Source: Massilia pinisoli
GTDB lineage: Bacteria; Pseudomonadota; Gammaproteobacteria; Burkholderiales; Burkholderiaceae_D
DNA: 64,000 nucleotides
Assembly: GCF_024753285.1 (NCBI RefSeq)
Contig: NZ_JANUGW010000001.1
Span: forward strand, 458,878 to 522,877
Direction of reading: 5' to 3'
Shown: piece by piece, positions 1-9,128 of the stretch
Layout of the letters: the number at the start of each line of letters is the position of its first letter
Position numbering within the stretch: the stretch's first letter is position 1
Notes under the pieces: generated by a model
Seen by the model: the letters and a program-made list of their open reading frames with translations, nothing else
What the model was told of the DNA's origin: nothing
The model's database searches: none
Made by a program: the position numbers and the translations under genes

Positions 1-2104
1 GCCCGACCTCGAGGAGATCTTCGTCGCGGCGGTCGCCCGGTGCCGTCACGATGCCCACCAGCTGGCCGGGCAGCAGCGAGCGGGCCATCTCGGCCAGTGC
101 CGCGTACGCGGCGGGGTTGTGCGCGTAGTCGACGATCACGGTCACGCCGCGCACATCGAACACATTGGTGCGCAGCGGGTTCGTCTTGCCGTCGCTGACG
201 AACGTCGACAGCCCCGTCGCGATCTGCAGGTTCGACATGCCCGCAGCCATCAGTGCGGCCGTGGCGGCCAGGCCGTTCGCGATGTTGTAGCGCGCGCGCC
301 CGTCGAACGCGATCGGCATCGCTTCCACGCGCAGCAATTCCTGGTGATAGGTGGCGTCGGCGACGACGATCGCATTATCCTGGAAGTAGACGGCGCGGCC
401 GCCCTCTTCCAGATGGCGCAGCAGCACGGGGTTGTCCGCCTCCATCGAGAAATACACGATCTCCACGTCCGGGTGCACGCGGCGCGCCATCGCCACGCAC
501 AGCGGGTCTTCCGCGTTCAGCACGACGGCGCGGCTGGCCGACAGCGGCACGACGGCCTTCACCTGCGCGAGGTCTTCGATCGTGTCGACGCCGTCCAGGC
601 CCAGGTGGTCGGGCGACACGTTCAACACCATGCCGATGTCGCAGCGGTCGAACGCGAGGCCCCGCTTGAGGATGCCGCCGCGCGCCGTTTCAAGGATGGC
701 GAATTCCACGTCCGGCGACGCCAGCACCGTGCGCGCCGACCAGTAGCCCGTGCAATCGCCCTTCGTGACTTCCTTGCCCGCGATGGTGACGCCATGCGTC
801 GACGTCACGCCGGTGACGCGCCCGGCGAGGCGCACCGCATGCGCCATCAGCAACGTGGTGGTCGTCTTGCCGTTCGTGCCCGTGCACGCGATCAGGGGGA
901 TGCGCCCGTCCGAGCCGCCCATCAAGCCGTCGACGATGGCGTCGCCCGCGGCGCGCGACGCGCCGATGGCGGGGGCCGCGCTCACGCCGACGATGGCGCC
1001 GCCCTGGTCGGCCAACGGGACGGCGATGTCGCGGCACACGATGTCGATGCCGGCGACGTCGAGGCCGATTTTCGCGGCGGCGCGCACGCACAGGCGGCGC
1101 GTGGACTCCGGCAGCAGGTCCGTCACGTCGCCATCGGCGCCGTCGGTGCGCTGCCGCAGCGTGGCCTCGACGACCTTGCGGCCGGCAACGAGCACGCGGT
1201 ATTGCTGGCCTTCGACGTGACGCTCGACGACGACTTGGCGGCCGAACGTGCGCGCGTGCGCGTACGCGTGCTCGATCTCGGCGTCCGTGCGGCAGGCGGC
1301 CGTCACGCCGTCGGCCTGCTCCGCGTCGAGGGGCTTCACCGTCACGGGCGTGCCCAGGTTGCGGGCGACGCGCAGCGCCTCGTCGACCGCCGTGACGGTC
1401 TCGCCCGCCGGCACGGGGATGCCCGCTTCGTCCAGCAGCCGCCGCGTGAGCTGGCGGTCGCCGGCGATGCGAACGGCGATTGTGGCCGTGTCGCCCGTGA
1501 GCGTCGCCTGGATGCGTTTCTGCTTCACGCCCCATCCGAGCTGGAACAGGTTGGCATCTTCCGTAATGCGCTGGACGGGAATATTCCGCTCGTGCGCGGC
1601 CACGAGCACGGCGGCCGTGTTCGCGTCGACGGCGTAGTGGTCCGCGAGGTCGCGCAATTCATCCAGCCGGGGCGCCAGGTCGAACGGACGGCCGTGCGCG
1701 AGCGCGTCGACGATGTCCACGGCGAGCGCGAACGCCGGCTGCGCCACCTTTTCCAGCAGATAGGCGCAGACGATGCGGTACTGGCCGGGGCTGCCCGTCA
1801 CGGGGCGCGTGCGGCCGAATGCGGCCGGCGCGCCCGCCAGGCATTGCAGGCCCAGGGTGACGTGCTCGATCACGCGCGCCAGGTACGTGCCTTCGCGCAG
1901 GCGCTGCGCGAAGCCGCCCGGCTGTCCCGTCGGCACGAGGTAGTCGGCCAGCGACGGCAGCAGGTCCAGCAAGGCGTCGTTGAAATGCGGGAGGTCGCGC
2001 GTGGAGACGCCATATAAATCGTCCAGGTCGAGCACAGACAGGATGCAGGGCGTGGCGGCGTGGATGTTCGGTCCGCGCAGGAAGCGTTGTTCGAGTATGT
2101 GCAC
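1..2104 (-). CDS. cphA: Cyanophycin synthetase (short, ATP-grasp-degenerate type), 3' end outside window
   Basis: Cyanophycin synthetases extend the Asp-Arg polymer with an ATP-grasp domain and a Mur-ligase domain. 701 codons are visible and the frame is open to the window edge. The GTG start at 2104 begins MHILEQRFLRGPNI, the family's N-terminal signature. The N-domain (1-200) has FGRTR and IEHV. The ATP-grasp domain (about 200-395) is followed by an intact Mur-type P-loop, GTNGKTTTT (about 409-417). Oddly, the ATP-grasp glycine loop normally reading DGNHGRG reads DAEQADG (260-266). The usual long insert between VVEA and DVTD is nearly absent, and the metal-binding EVNA-type motif is GVSAAP. 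I checked the codon phase through this stretch and found no frameshift. The nucleotide site of that domain is probably dead, so this may be a cphA-prime-like partner of a full synthetase. It lies 68 bp after a diiron-enzyme gene on the same strand. Confidence 0.88.
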   Translation of the reverse strand, partial: MHILEQRFLRGPNIHAATPCILSVLDLDDLYGVSTRDLPHFNDALLDLLPSLADYLVPTGQPGGFAQRLREGTYLARVIEHVTLGLQCLAGAPAAFGRTRPVTGSPGQYRIVCAYLLEKVAQPAFALAVDIVDALAHGRPFDLAPRLDELRDLADHYAVDANTAAVLVAAHERNIPVQRITEDANLFQLGWGVKQKRIQATLTGDTATIAVRIAGDRQLTRRLLDEAGIPVPAGETVTAVDEALRVARNLGTPVTVKPLDAEQADGVTAACRTDAEIEHAYAHARTFGRQVVVERHVEGQQYRVLVAGRKVVEATLRQRTDGADGDVTDLLPESTRRLCVRAAAKIGLDVAGIDIVCRDIAVPLADQGGAIVGVSAAPAIGASRAAGDAIVDGLMGGSDGRIPLIACTGTNGKTTTTLLMAHAVRLAGRVTGVTSTHGVTIAGKEVTKGDCTGYWSARTVLASPDVEFAILETARGGILKRGLAFDRCDIGMVLNVSPDHLGLDGVDTIEDLAQVKAVVPLSASRAVVLNAEDPLCVAMARRVHPDVEIVYFSMEADNPVLLRHLEEGGRAVYFQDNAIVVADATYHQELLRVEAMPIAFDGRARYNIANGLAATAALMAAGMSNLQIATGLSTFVSDGKTNPLRTNVFDVRGVTVIVDYAHNPAAYAALAEMARSLLPGQLVGIVTAPGDRRDEDLLEVG

Positions 2105-2172
2105 TGGAGTCTCTCGTTCGGACGGGTTGCTTGTCATCGCGGCGCGCGCAGGTGGCGCGCCGCTGGGTCTTG

Positions 2173-3630
2173 CTACGCGTCGAGCAGGCGCGAATACATC
2201 CGCGTGGCCATCAGCCCGATCGCCGTATGATGCACGGAAGGCGACATCAGGCGCGCCAGCATGGCCATCGCCTCAACCTTGCCGGCCGCATTCGCCACGC
2301 GCTCTTCCAGCTGGTGCAGTTCCGTGTCGCCACCGGCGCCCGCGGGCCGGCGCCGGATCAGGCCCCGCTCCGGGTAGCCGCTGCGGGGCGCATGCTGCGT
2401 GAGGCTGTCGAGCGCGCGCTGCCGCGCGCGGTGGCTAAGCACGCGGTCCGTGCGCGCCGTCGCACCGGCGTCGCGGGGCGTCATGATCCAGTCGCGCAAC
2501 ACCTGCTGCTCGTAGCTGGAAAACACGCCGAACATCTCGGCACGCTCGCCCTGGATCAGGCGCCAGAAGCGGCTGTGCTCAACGTCTGCGCCGCGCTGGA
2601 TCCAGCCCGCGTCTTCCAGCGCCGTGAGGAATGCGGGGATCTGTGTCGCATCCGCGAGCCAGTCGTTGACGGAGCGGCCGGCCACGCGGCAGTAATCGGA
2701 ATGCATGTTCCTGCCGATGGCCGCCTTCGCGGTGAGGATCTCGACCAGTTCCGCCTCCAGGTCAAAGGCGCCGATGACGGACGTCGTGCACGCACCGAGA
2801 TCGTTCAGGCGGTAGCCGTCCAGCACGCGCGCGAAGAACGCGGCGGGATCGCCGGATTGCGCCATCAGGTGTGCCAACGCCTGCACGGCCTTGTGCGCGT
2901 GGCCGCTGCCCGCGTTGTCGACCGTGACGTGCAAGGTGAAGTAATACGGGTCGATCCCGAGTTCGTTCAATTCGTAAGCCGTGATCAGGAGGTGCAGCGG
3001 CAGCTGTTCGTAGCCGAGGTTGTAGCCCACGACCTCCGGCAGGAAGGCGTCGGCCTCATGGGCCAGCGCCAGCTGGATCGCGCCCTGCACGAAATGGTCT
3101 TCAGGGAGCGTCTCCCAATGCTCGCAGCCGTGTGTCGCGAGCAGGCGGCGGTACAGGGTGACGTGATTCTTGTCCGGCACGCCGTCGCCCAGTTCTTCGA
3201 GATAGGTCTTGATCAGCGGGTGGAAGTCGGGATGGTTCCAGCGTCCCAAGGTGCCGTACAACCAGGCGCCGTCGACGAGCTTCGTCGGCGCGACGCCCTT
3301 CAGGAAGTACAGCGCATGCGCCTTGTTCGAGAAGTAGCGGCGCGGGGCGCCGTTCTTGCGCGCCGCCAGGTACTCGCGGTACGCGATGCCGACGGCTTCG
3401 GCGCGGCCCTGGATCCAGCCTTGCAGCTGCCAGACGGCGTCCGGCAGCTCGCACGGTTCCGCGCGCGCCACCTCGATCTGCGCCCGCAGGAAGGCGGACG
3501 CAGACGCGCGGCAGCCGGCGGGGTTGTCCAGCAAGGAAAAATACAGCGCCTTGGCGGCGGGCACCTGGGCGGGACGGGCCGCGCGCGCCGCCGCGCATGC
3601 GTGGCCGTCATCGACGAACGTGGAAGTCAT
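2173..3630 (-). CDS. Haem-oxygenase-fold iron-containing redox enzyme (HDO-like)
   Basis: A 485-aa soluble protein without signal peptide. The middle matches the iron-containing redox enzyme/Haem_oxygenas_2 family. An E-L-G-x-G...H...LY element (E146, H156) is followed by LGYEQ (E208) and then LHVTVDNAGSGHAH (H234, D238, H244), giving the Glu/His/Asp set expected of a dinuclear iron site. Members of this superfamily include N-oxygenases and amino-acid or fatty-acid oxidative cleavage enzymes; the substrate here is unknown. The C-terminal 100 or so residues are low-complexity and basic. The gene sits between an APC amino-acid permease and a cyanophycin synthetase, all on the minus strand, so an amino-acid or Asp-Arg-derived substrate is a reasonable inference. 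The ATG start at 3630 is plausible but I see no strong ribosome-binding site. Confidence 0.75.
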   Translation of the reverse strand: MTSTFVDDGHACAAARAARPAQVPAAKALYFSLLDNPAGCRASASAFLRAQIEVARAEPCELPDAVWQLQGWIQGRAEAVGIAYREYLAARKNGAPRRYFSNKAHALYFLKGVAPTKLVDGAWLYGTLGRWNHPDFHPLIKTYLEELGDGVPDKNHVTLYRRLLATHGCEHWETLPEDHFVQGAIQLALAHEADAFLPEVVGYNLGYEQLPLHLLITAYELNELGIDPYYFTLHVTVDNAGSGHAHKAVQALAHLMAQSGDPAAFFARVLDGYRLNDLGACTTSVIGAFDLEAELVEILTAKAAIGRNMHSDYCRVAGRSVNDWLADATQIPAFLTALEDAGWIQRGADVEHSRFWRLIQGERAEMFGVFSSYEQQVLRDWIMTPRDAGATARTDRVLSHRARQRALDSLTQHAPRSGYPERGLIRRRPAGAGGDTELHQLEERVANAAGKVEAMAMLARLMSPSVHHTAIGLMATRMYSRLLDA

Positions 3631-3779
3631 GAGAATCTTTTGGTAACGATGCTGCCCCGATTATGCGGACCCGGCGTTGCGGGCGTAATCGGTACGATTC
3701 CCTCGACGATGTCGGACAGGGATTACAAAAAATATATCGATCGTAAACGACGAGCGGCGCCGCAGCGCCGCCATGCGAC

Positions 3780-3799
3780 CGGACGGCGGGCGCCGTCCG
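3780..3799 (-). terminator. GC hairpin after the permease gene
   Basis: A 9-bp perfect inverted repeat (CGGACGGCG / CGCCGTCCG) with a 2-base spacer, 11 bp beyond the permease stop. No T-tract follows on the minus strand, so it may only attenuate read-through into the next gene. Confidence 0.35.
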
Positions 3800-3810
3800 G
3801 AGGGAACCGC

Positions 3811-5214
3811 TTACGACTGGGTGACGCCGTTCAGGGCCGAACGGGCGCGCGCATAGCCGAAGTACACGATCAGGCCCAGCACGAGCCAGATGACGAAGGC
3901 CATCCACGTGATCGCGGACAGGAACGACATCAGCGCGAGGCAGAACACGACGGCGATGCCCGGCACGATCGGCACGCCCGGGCAGCGGAACGCGCGCTTC
4001 AGGTCCGGACGCTTCTTGCGCAGCACGATCACGGCGATCGACACGAGGCAGAACGCGGCCAAGGTGCCGATGTTGACGAGTTCCGCCAGCACGTTCAGCG
4101 GCACGAACGCGGCGATGAAGCCGAACACGATGCCGACCACCCACGTGGCGAAGAACGGGGTGCCGAATTTCGGGTGCACGGTCGACAGCTTCGCCGGCAG
4201 CAGGCCGTCGCGCGACATCGCGAAGATGATGCGGGTCTGGCCATAGGCCATCACGAGGATCACGGTGGTCATGCCGAGGATGGCGCCCAGGTCGATCCAG
4301 CCGGCGAACCAGTTTTCGCCCGCGTGCTGCAGCGCCAGCGAGACGGGGTGGTCGACGCCCTTGAACATCTGGAACGGGACGATGCCCGTCATGATGGCGG
4401 CGACGATCACGTACAGGATCGTGCAGATCGTCAGCGAACCGATGATGCCGATCGGGAGGTCGCGTTCCGGACGCTTGACTTCCTCGGCGGCCGACGTCAC
4501 GGCATCGAAGCCGATGAACGCGAAGAACACGACGGCGGCGGCGCTCATGACGCCCGACGCGCCGAACGGTGCGAACGGATGCCAGTTGGCCGGCGTGACG
4601 TGCTTGACGCCGACGGCAATGAACAGCAGCACGACGATCATCTTGATGACGACCATGACGTTGTTGACGCGGGCGGATTCTCGCACGCCCCACGACAGCA
4701 TTGCCGTCAGCACGAGCATGATGCACGCCGCGGGCAGGTTCATGACGGTGTGCACGTTCGGCAGCGCGCCCGGCGCGGCGGACAGCGCTTCGGGGATCGT
4801 GATGCCGAAGCCGCTCAGCAGCGATTGGAAATAGCCGGACCAGCCGACGGCCACGGCCGACGTCGCGAGTCCGTACTCGAGCAGCAAGTCCCAGCCGATC
4901 ATCCAGGCCACGAGTTCGCCCAGCACAGCATAGCTGTAGGTGTAGATCGAACCGGCGATCGGCACGGTCGACGCGAACTCCGCGTAGCACATGGCCGCGA
5001 AGCCGCAGGCGATGGCGGCGACGATGAACGACAGCGTCAACGCCGGACCGGCCGTCAACGCGCCGGTGCCGGTCAGCACAAAGATACCGGTGCCGACGAT
5101 CGCCCCGATGCCCATGAGGATGAGGTCGGTTGGCCCCAGCACTTTCTTCAGCCCGCCCGGGGTACGGGAGGCTGCGACCATGTTGTCGAGATTCTTGGTT
5201 CTGAAAAGACTCAC
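3811..5214 (-). CDS. APC-superfamily amino acid permease (cationic amino acid transporter type)
   Basis: A 467-aa integral membrane protein with about 12 hydrophobic segments that would import amino acids across the inner membrane. The first segment carries GIGAIVGTGIFVLTG, the unwound TM1 substrate/cation-binding motif of YhdG/CAT-type permeases. SAAEEVKRPERDLP, seen after the middle segments, is also typical. I chose GTG at 5214 because GGAGAAAG lies just upstream and the family N-terminus (SLFRTKNLDNM) starts here; the frame stays open upstream to 5334 but without family-like sequence. Basic amino acids are the usual cargo of the CAT group, which fits the nearby cyanophycin gene, but the substrate cannot be read from the sequence. 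Confidence 0.88.
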   Translation of the reverse strand: MSLFRTKNLDNMVAASRTPGGLKKVLGPTDLILMGIGAIVGTGIFVLTGTGALTAGPALTLSFIVAAIACGFAAMCYAEFASTVPIAGSIYTYSYAVLGELVAWMIGWDLLLEYGLATSAVAVGWSGYFQSLLSGFGITIPEALSAAPGALPNVHTVMNLPAACIMLVLTAMLSWGVRESARVNNVMVVIKMIVVLLFIAVGVKHVTPANWHPFAPFGASGVMSAAAVVFFAFIGFDAVTSAAEEVKRPERDLPIGIIGSLTICTILYVIVAAIMTGIVPFQMFKGVDHPVSLALQHAGENWFAGWIDLGAILGMTTVILVMAYGQTRIIFAMSRDGLLPAKLSTVHPKFGTPFFATWVVGIVFGFIAAFVPLNVLAELVNIGTLAAFCLVSIAVIVLRKKRPDLKRAFRCPGVPIVPGIAVVFCLALMSFLSAITWMAFVIWLVLGLIVYFGYARARSALNGVTQS

Positions 5215-5343
5215 TGCTTTCTCCAATCGATATGTAGATAGATCCCGGTCCCTGATTATTGTGCGCGCGACGGGCAGGCGGTAGCCTGCATACGGACGCT
5301 TGAGGCGGTCTCCTCCTGGGGCTCGGACCGGCAAAGCCGCCTG

Positions 5344-5462
5344 ACATGCAAAATCAATGCCGATCAGGCGCTTGGCGGCGTGCCATTATCTCCATTCTGT
5401 TATCGAGAATCAAAGGAAATACTCAATATTTCAAGCCAGCGCGCATGGAAACATGCAAAATC
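5344..5462. repeat. Pair of 12-bp direct repeats in the permease upstream region
   Basis: ACATGCAAAATC occurs at 5344-5355 and again at 5451-5462, 107 bp apart, in the AT-richer 270-bp gap between the permease start and the metallophosphoesterase stop. It may be a regulator site; nothing else recognisable is present in the gap. Confidence 0.3.
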
Positions 5463-5484
5463 GGCCATGAAAAATGTTACATGA

Positions 5485-6324
5485 CTAGCGCAACGTACAG
5501 ATGAGCAGCTCGGGGTCCGCATTCACCCGCAGCGGAATGGCGGAACAGCCGACGCCGCGGCTGACGAGCAGCGGCCCGTGGCCGGGCAAGTCGAAGCGGC
5601 CGTAACAGTAGAGGCGCGAAAACCGGCCCTTCGGCCGGAACAGCGGTACGCCGTCGGGCCGCGCGATCTGGCCGCCGTGGGTGTGACCGGCGAAGCCGAC
5701 GTCGAAGCGCTCGCCCCCGACGTGGCGCAACCCGTCCGGCGAATGCATCAGATAGATGCGCACATCGCCCGCGCCGGCGAACGCATCCGGCCCGGACGGA
5801 CGGCCCAGCCATGGATCGTCGATGCCGCACACGCTGACGTGGCCGAACGGCGCCGGCAGCGCCACGCTGCGGTTCACGAGCACCTGCACGCCGGTCGCGC
5901 GCAAGGCGTCTTCGATCACGCCGCGGCCGTTCCAGATATCGTGGTTGCCGATCACCGCATAGACGCCCAGCGGCGCCCGCAGCCCGGCGAGAAAAGGCTT
6001 CAGTTGCGCGACGTTGTCGGCGCAGAAGGAGACGTAATCGCCGCCCAGCAGCAGCACGTCCGGTGCCTCCTCGCGTACGCACCTGAGCAGGTCGTCGTAC
6101 ACGACCGAGGGCGTGGTGGGCCCGGCGTGGAAATCGGACGCGAAGCCGATCCGCAGCGGCTGTGCCGGGCGCCGCTCGGGCCCCAGGTCGACGACCTGAC
6201 GCGTCACCCGCACGGTGCCCGTGCCGCCGAGACGGTAGCTCAAGTCGGCCACCGCCCCGTTCGACAGCACGGCATTCAGGATCCGTTCGGTGAGGTGACG
6301 GAAGGGACGGTGATGCTTGGACAT
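5485..6324 (-). CDS. Calcineurin-like metallophosphoesterase (YaeI-type)
   Basis: A 279-aa protein with the full dimetal phosphoesterase set. FASDFHAG (about res 60-67) gives D-x-H, LLGGDYV gives GD, VIGNHDIW gives GNHD, the HSPDGL region gives a further His, and AGHTHGGQI gives GHTHGG. The arrangement and length resemble YaeI/YkuE-type membrane-associated phosphodiesterases. I see no clear cleavable signal and no neighbour that explains its role. The LysE gene is divergent, with its start 111 bp away. Confidence 0.88.
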   Translation of the reverse strand: MSKHHRPFRHLTERILNAVLSNGAVADLSYRLGGTGTVRVTRQVVDLGPERRPAQPLRIGFASDFHAGPTTPSVVYDDLLRCVREEAPDVLLLGGDYVSFCADNVAQLKPFLAGLRAPLGVYAVIGNHDIWNGRGVIEDALRATGVQVLVNRSVALPAPFGHVSVCGIDDPWLGRPSGPDAFAGAGDVRIYLMHSPDGLRHVGGERFDVGFAGHTHGGQIARPDGVPLFRPKGRFSRLYCYGRFDLPGHGPLLVSRGVGCSAIPLRVNADPELLICTLR

Positions 6325-6435
6325 GCGAAGGCCGGAAAACTAGCGGAATCGCACTGTACACGAAAGCGCCACTCCCGGTGCACTGGTGCAATCGGCCCCG
6401 CCACGGTAACATTGCCTTTTGCGCCAGGACCACCC

Positions 6436-7062
6436 ATGCTGACACCCGACCAGTTCTTCGCCTTCCTCGCCGCCGCCATCCTGCTTACCCTGTCGCCCGG
6501 ACCGGACAACATGATGGTGCTGAGCGTGGGTGTCTCGAAAGGCCGCGCGCGCGGCGTCGCGTTCGGACTCGGCTGCGCGTTCGGCTGCCTGTCGCACACG
6601 CTGCTGGCCGTCGTGGGCGTTTCCGCGCTGATCGCCGCGTCGCCACTCGCGTTCACCACGTTGAAGGTCTGCGGCGGCCTGTACCTCGCGTGGATGGGCT
6701 GGCACGCGATCCGCAGCCGCGGCGGCGCCCGCATCGACACGGCCGGCGCCTCGGCCGCGCCGGCCCGTACCTTGTTCGTCAAGGGACTCGTCGCCAACGC
6801 CATCAATCCGAAGGTCGCGCTGTTCTTCCTGTCGTTCCTGCCGCAATTCGTCGTCGCCCAGCGCGGCGACGCCAACCTGCAGACGGCGCTGCTGGGCCTC
6901 ACGTTCACGGCGCAGGCCATCGTCCTGTTCGGCCTGCTGGGCTTCTTTTCGGGCGCCATCGGGCAATGGCTGGCGCGCCGTCCGAAGGCCGGCCAATGGC
7001 TCGACCGCGCCGCCGGCGCCATCTTCATCGCGCTGGGGCTGCGGTTGATCGTCGCCCGCTAA
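6436..7062 (+). CDS. LysE/RhtB-family amino acid exporter
   Basis: A 208-aa protein of six hydrophobic segments. LLTLSPGPDNMMVL in segment 1 is the hallmark of the LysE/RhtB family, and GLVANAINPKVALFFLSFLPQF in the middle is the second family signature. These proteins export amino acids or derivatives such as homoserine, threonine or lysine; the substrate is not predictable. The ATG at 6436 is the only start that gives a normal N-terminus (MLTPDQFFAFL). It is divergent from the phosphoesterase gene. Codon use is like its neighbours. Confidence 0.9.
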   Translation: MLTPDQFFAFLAAAILLTLSPGPDNMMVLSVGVSKGRARGVAFGLGCAFGCLSHTLLAVVGVSALIAASPLAFTTLKVCGGLYLAWMGWHAIRSRGGARIDTAGASAAPARTLFVKGLVANAINPKVALFFLSFLPQFVVAQRGDANLQTALLGLTFTAQAIVLFGLLGFFSGAIGQWLARRPKAGQWLDRAAGAIFIALGLRLIVAR

Positions 7063-7134
7063 AAAATTTCTTCTGCGAAATTTGGCCGGGCACGGCATTT
7101 TTTGCTACATTGGCGGTTTTGCCGCCGGCCGCGA

Positions 7135-8997
7135 ATGCGCGATTCCACTCTGTTCAAGCAACTGACTTCCAGCTCGATCGTCACCGGCTGCTGCGTACTC
7201 GGTCTGCTGTATTTCGGGCGCGACGTCCTCGAACCGCTCGCGCTGGCGGTCATCCTCAGCCTCGTCATCGCCCCGCTGATCCGCACCCTGCGCCGCATCG
7301 GCCTGGGCCAGGCACCCGCGACGATGCTGTCCGTCCTGATGGTCGGCACGTGTATCGTGGGCCTGGGCATCGTCCTCGCGTTCCAGCTCGTCGCAGTGAC
7401 GGCCGACCTGCCGAAATACCGCGCCGCGATCCGCACGAAGGTCTCAGCCGTGCGTGAACTGACGGAGCGGCCGTTCGCCCGGATCGAGGCCGAGATCAGC
7501 GCGGTACAGCCGCAGGAACGGGGCATCATCAGCGGCCGGCGCGGCATGACGACTGTCACGGTCAGCCCGACGCAGCCGCTCCCGGTCGAGATCCGCCAGC
7601 CGCGTCCGACGACGCGCGACTCGCTTGCGCGCCTGTTCGCGATGGCCTGGGGCCCGCTGGGCGAGGTGGGCCTCGTGCTCGTGCTGCTCGTCTTCATCTC
7701 GCTCGAGCATGAATCGCTGCGCGACCGCCTGATCCGCCTCGCCGGCCAGACGGAAATCAACCGCACGATCCGCACCCTGGGCGACGCGGCGCAGGGCGTG
7801 TCGCGCTTCTTCCTGTCGCAGTTCACCGTCAACCTGACGTTCGGCACACTGATCGGCCTGCTGCTGTGGCTGGCCGGCGTGCCGCACGCGGGCCTGTGGG
7901 GCGCGCTCTCGGGCATGCTGCGCTTCGTGCCCTACCTGGGCGTGATGGCGGCCGGCGCCGTCATCGCCGTGTTCGTTGCCGCGATCGACCCCGGCTGGGA
8001 GCTCGCGCTATCGTGCATCGCGCTGTTCGTCGCGCTCGAACTGTTCGTCGCGAATGTCGTCGAGCCGAAGGTCTACGGGCACAGCTCGGGCCTGTCGCCG
8101 CTCGCCATCATCATCTCGGCCGTGTTCTGGGGCGCCATGTGGGGCCCCGTCGGCCTGCTGCTCTCGACGCCGCTCACGCTGTGCTTCGTCGTGGCCGGCC
8201 GGCACGTGCGTGGGCTGGAACCGGTGACGATCCTGCTGGGCGACGCCCCCAACGTCTCCGGCGCCCAGCGCCTGTACCAACGCCTGCTGACGGCGGACAG
8301 CGACACGATCGTGCGCGATGCCCTCGCCTATCTGCGCCGCGCCAGCTTCGCGCGCTATTGCGACAAGGTGCTGCTGCCGGGCCTCGCGCTCGCCGGCGCC
8401 GACATGCGCGCCGGCCGCATCGACGCGGGCCAGATGGAGACGATGCGCGCCGCCATGGGCCGCGTGGCCGCCACGTTGAATCCGGACGGCCGCACCCCCG
8501 CGCGCACGCGGCGCCGGCGCGACGTCTCGCTGCTGGACGCGAACCTCGGGGCGTACCTCCGCCAGATGCGCGAGACGCGGCAGGGCCGCTGGCAAGGTTC
8601 GCTGGACGTGCCCGCGCACTCCGTCGTGCTGTGCGCCGCGCTCGCCGTCGAACGCGACGAGCTGCTCAGCGAGCTGCTCGTCTCGGCGCTGCGCGAAGCG
8701 AACGTCGACGCGCGCAGCACCCTGCTCGGCTCGGCCGACCGGCCAGGCCCGGAAAAGGCGGAGCTGATTTCGAACGTGATCCTGCCCTATCCCGTCGAGG
8801 AGCGGCTGGGCGACTGGATGAACGCGACGGCGGAACTGCGCACGCATTTGCCGGACGCGTTGCTTGCCACGATCAAGCTGCCGTTCGACCTGTCGTCCGT
8901 GCCGCAGCCGACCGTGGAAGAGCACGTGGACATCGTCCTGCGCTCATTCGAGGAAGCGCTGGCGTTCGTCGCACCGGAGCGGGCGCCGCGGGGATGA
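7135..8997 (+). CDS. AI-2E/PerM-family transporter with long cytosolic C-terminal extension
   Basis: A 620-aa protein. Residues 1-370 contain the AI-2E exporter/PerM fold: paired hydrophobic segments near the N-terminus, a soluble insert (about 90-165), then the family core with LRFVPYLGVM and VVEPKVYGHSSGLSPLAI. Residues about 380-620 form a soluble tail (MRETRQGRWQ..., SVVLCAALAVERDELLSELL), roughly doubling the usual 350-aa length. The tail has no catalytic motif I recognise. The alternative ATG at 7102 gives an unnatural Arg-rich start, so 7135 is preferred. Family members are often labelled AI-2 exporters, but most have unknown substrates. Confidence 0.85.
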   Translation: MRDSTLFKQLTSSSIVTGCCVLGLLYFGRDVLEPLALAVILSLVIAPLIRTLRRIGLGQAPATMLSVLMVGTCIVGLGIVLAFQLVAVTADLPKYRAAIRTKVSAVRELTERPFARIEAEISAVQPQERGIISGRRGMTTVTVSPTQPLPVEIRQPRPTTRDSLARLFAMAWGPLGEVGLVLVLLVFISLEHESLRDRLIRLAGQTEINRTIRTLGDAAQGVSRFFLSQFTVNLTFGTLIGLLLWLAGVPHAGLWGALSGMLRFVPYLGVMAAGAVIAVFVAAIDPGWELALSCIALFVALELFVANVVEPKVYGHSSGLSPLAIIISAVFWGAMWGPVGLLLSTPLTLCFVVAGRHVRGLEPVTILLGDAPNVSGAQRLYQRLLTADSDTIVRDALAYLRRASFARYCDKVLLPGLALAGADMRAGRIDAGQMETMRAAMGRVAATLNPDGRTPARTRRRRDVSLLDANLGAYLRQMRETRQGRWQGSLDVPAHSVVLCAALAVERDELLSELLVSALREANVDARSTLLGSADRPGPEKAELISNVILPYPVEERLGDWMNATAELRTHLPDALLATIKLPFDLSSVPQPTVEEHVDIVLRSFEEALAFVAPERAPRG

Positions 8998-9128
8998 GTC
9001 GCGCGGCCGCATCGCGCGCCTCCTGTCAACCGGGCTTGTCAAAAATAGTTGCCAGACATGCCCCAAAGCCCTTCCCTACAGTTGCACTCTCGCTATAATG
9101 TTGCTGAAAATCACATTGTCGCTCATGG

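Noticed and set aside
864..884. Suspected frameshift in cphA near the Mur P-loop
   Set aside because: Rechecking codon phase base by base from 2104 down to 872 showed continuous frame; my first coordinate was miscounted by two bases.
119..2017. Long plus-strand open frame opposite cphA
   Set aside because: Arg/His/Ala-rich translation with no family features; it is the antisense shadow of a GC-rich minus-strand gene.
2131..5241. 1036-codon plus-strand open frame opposite the redox enzyme and permease genes
   Set aside because: It spans two real minus-strand genes and the gap between them, has low-complexity composition and no start signal.
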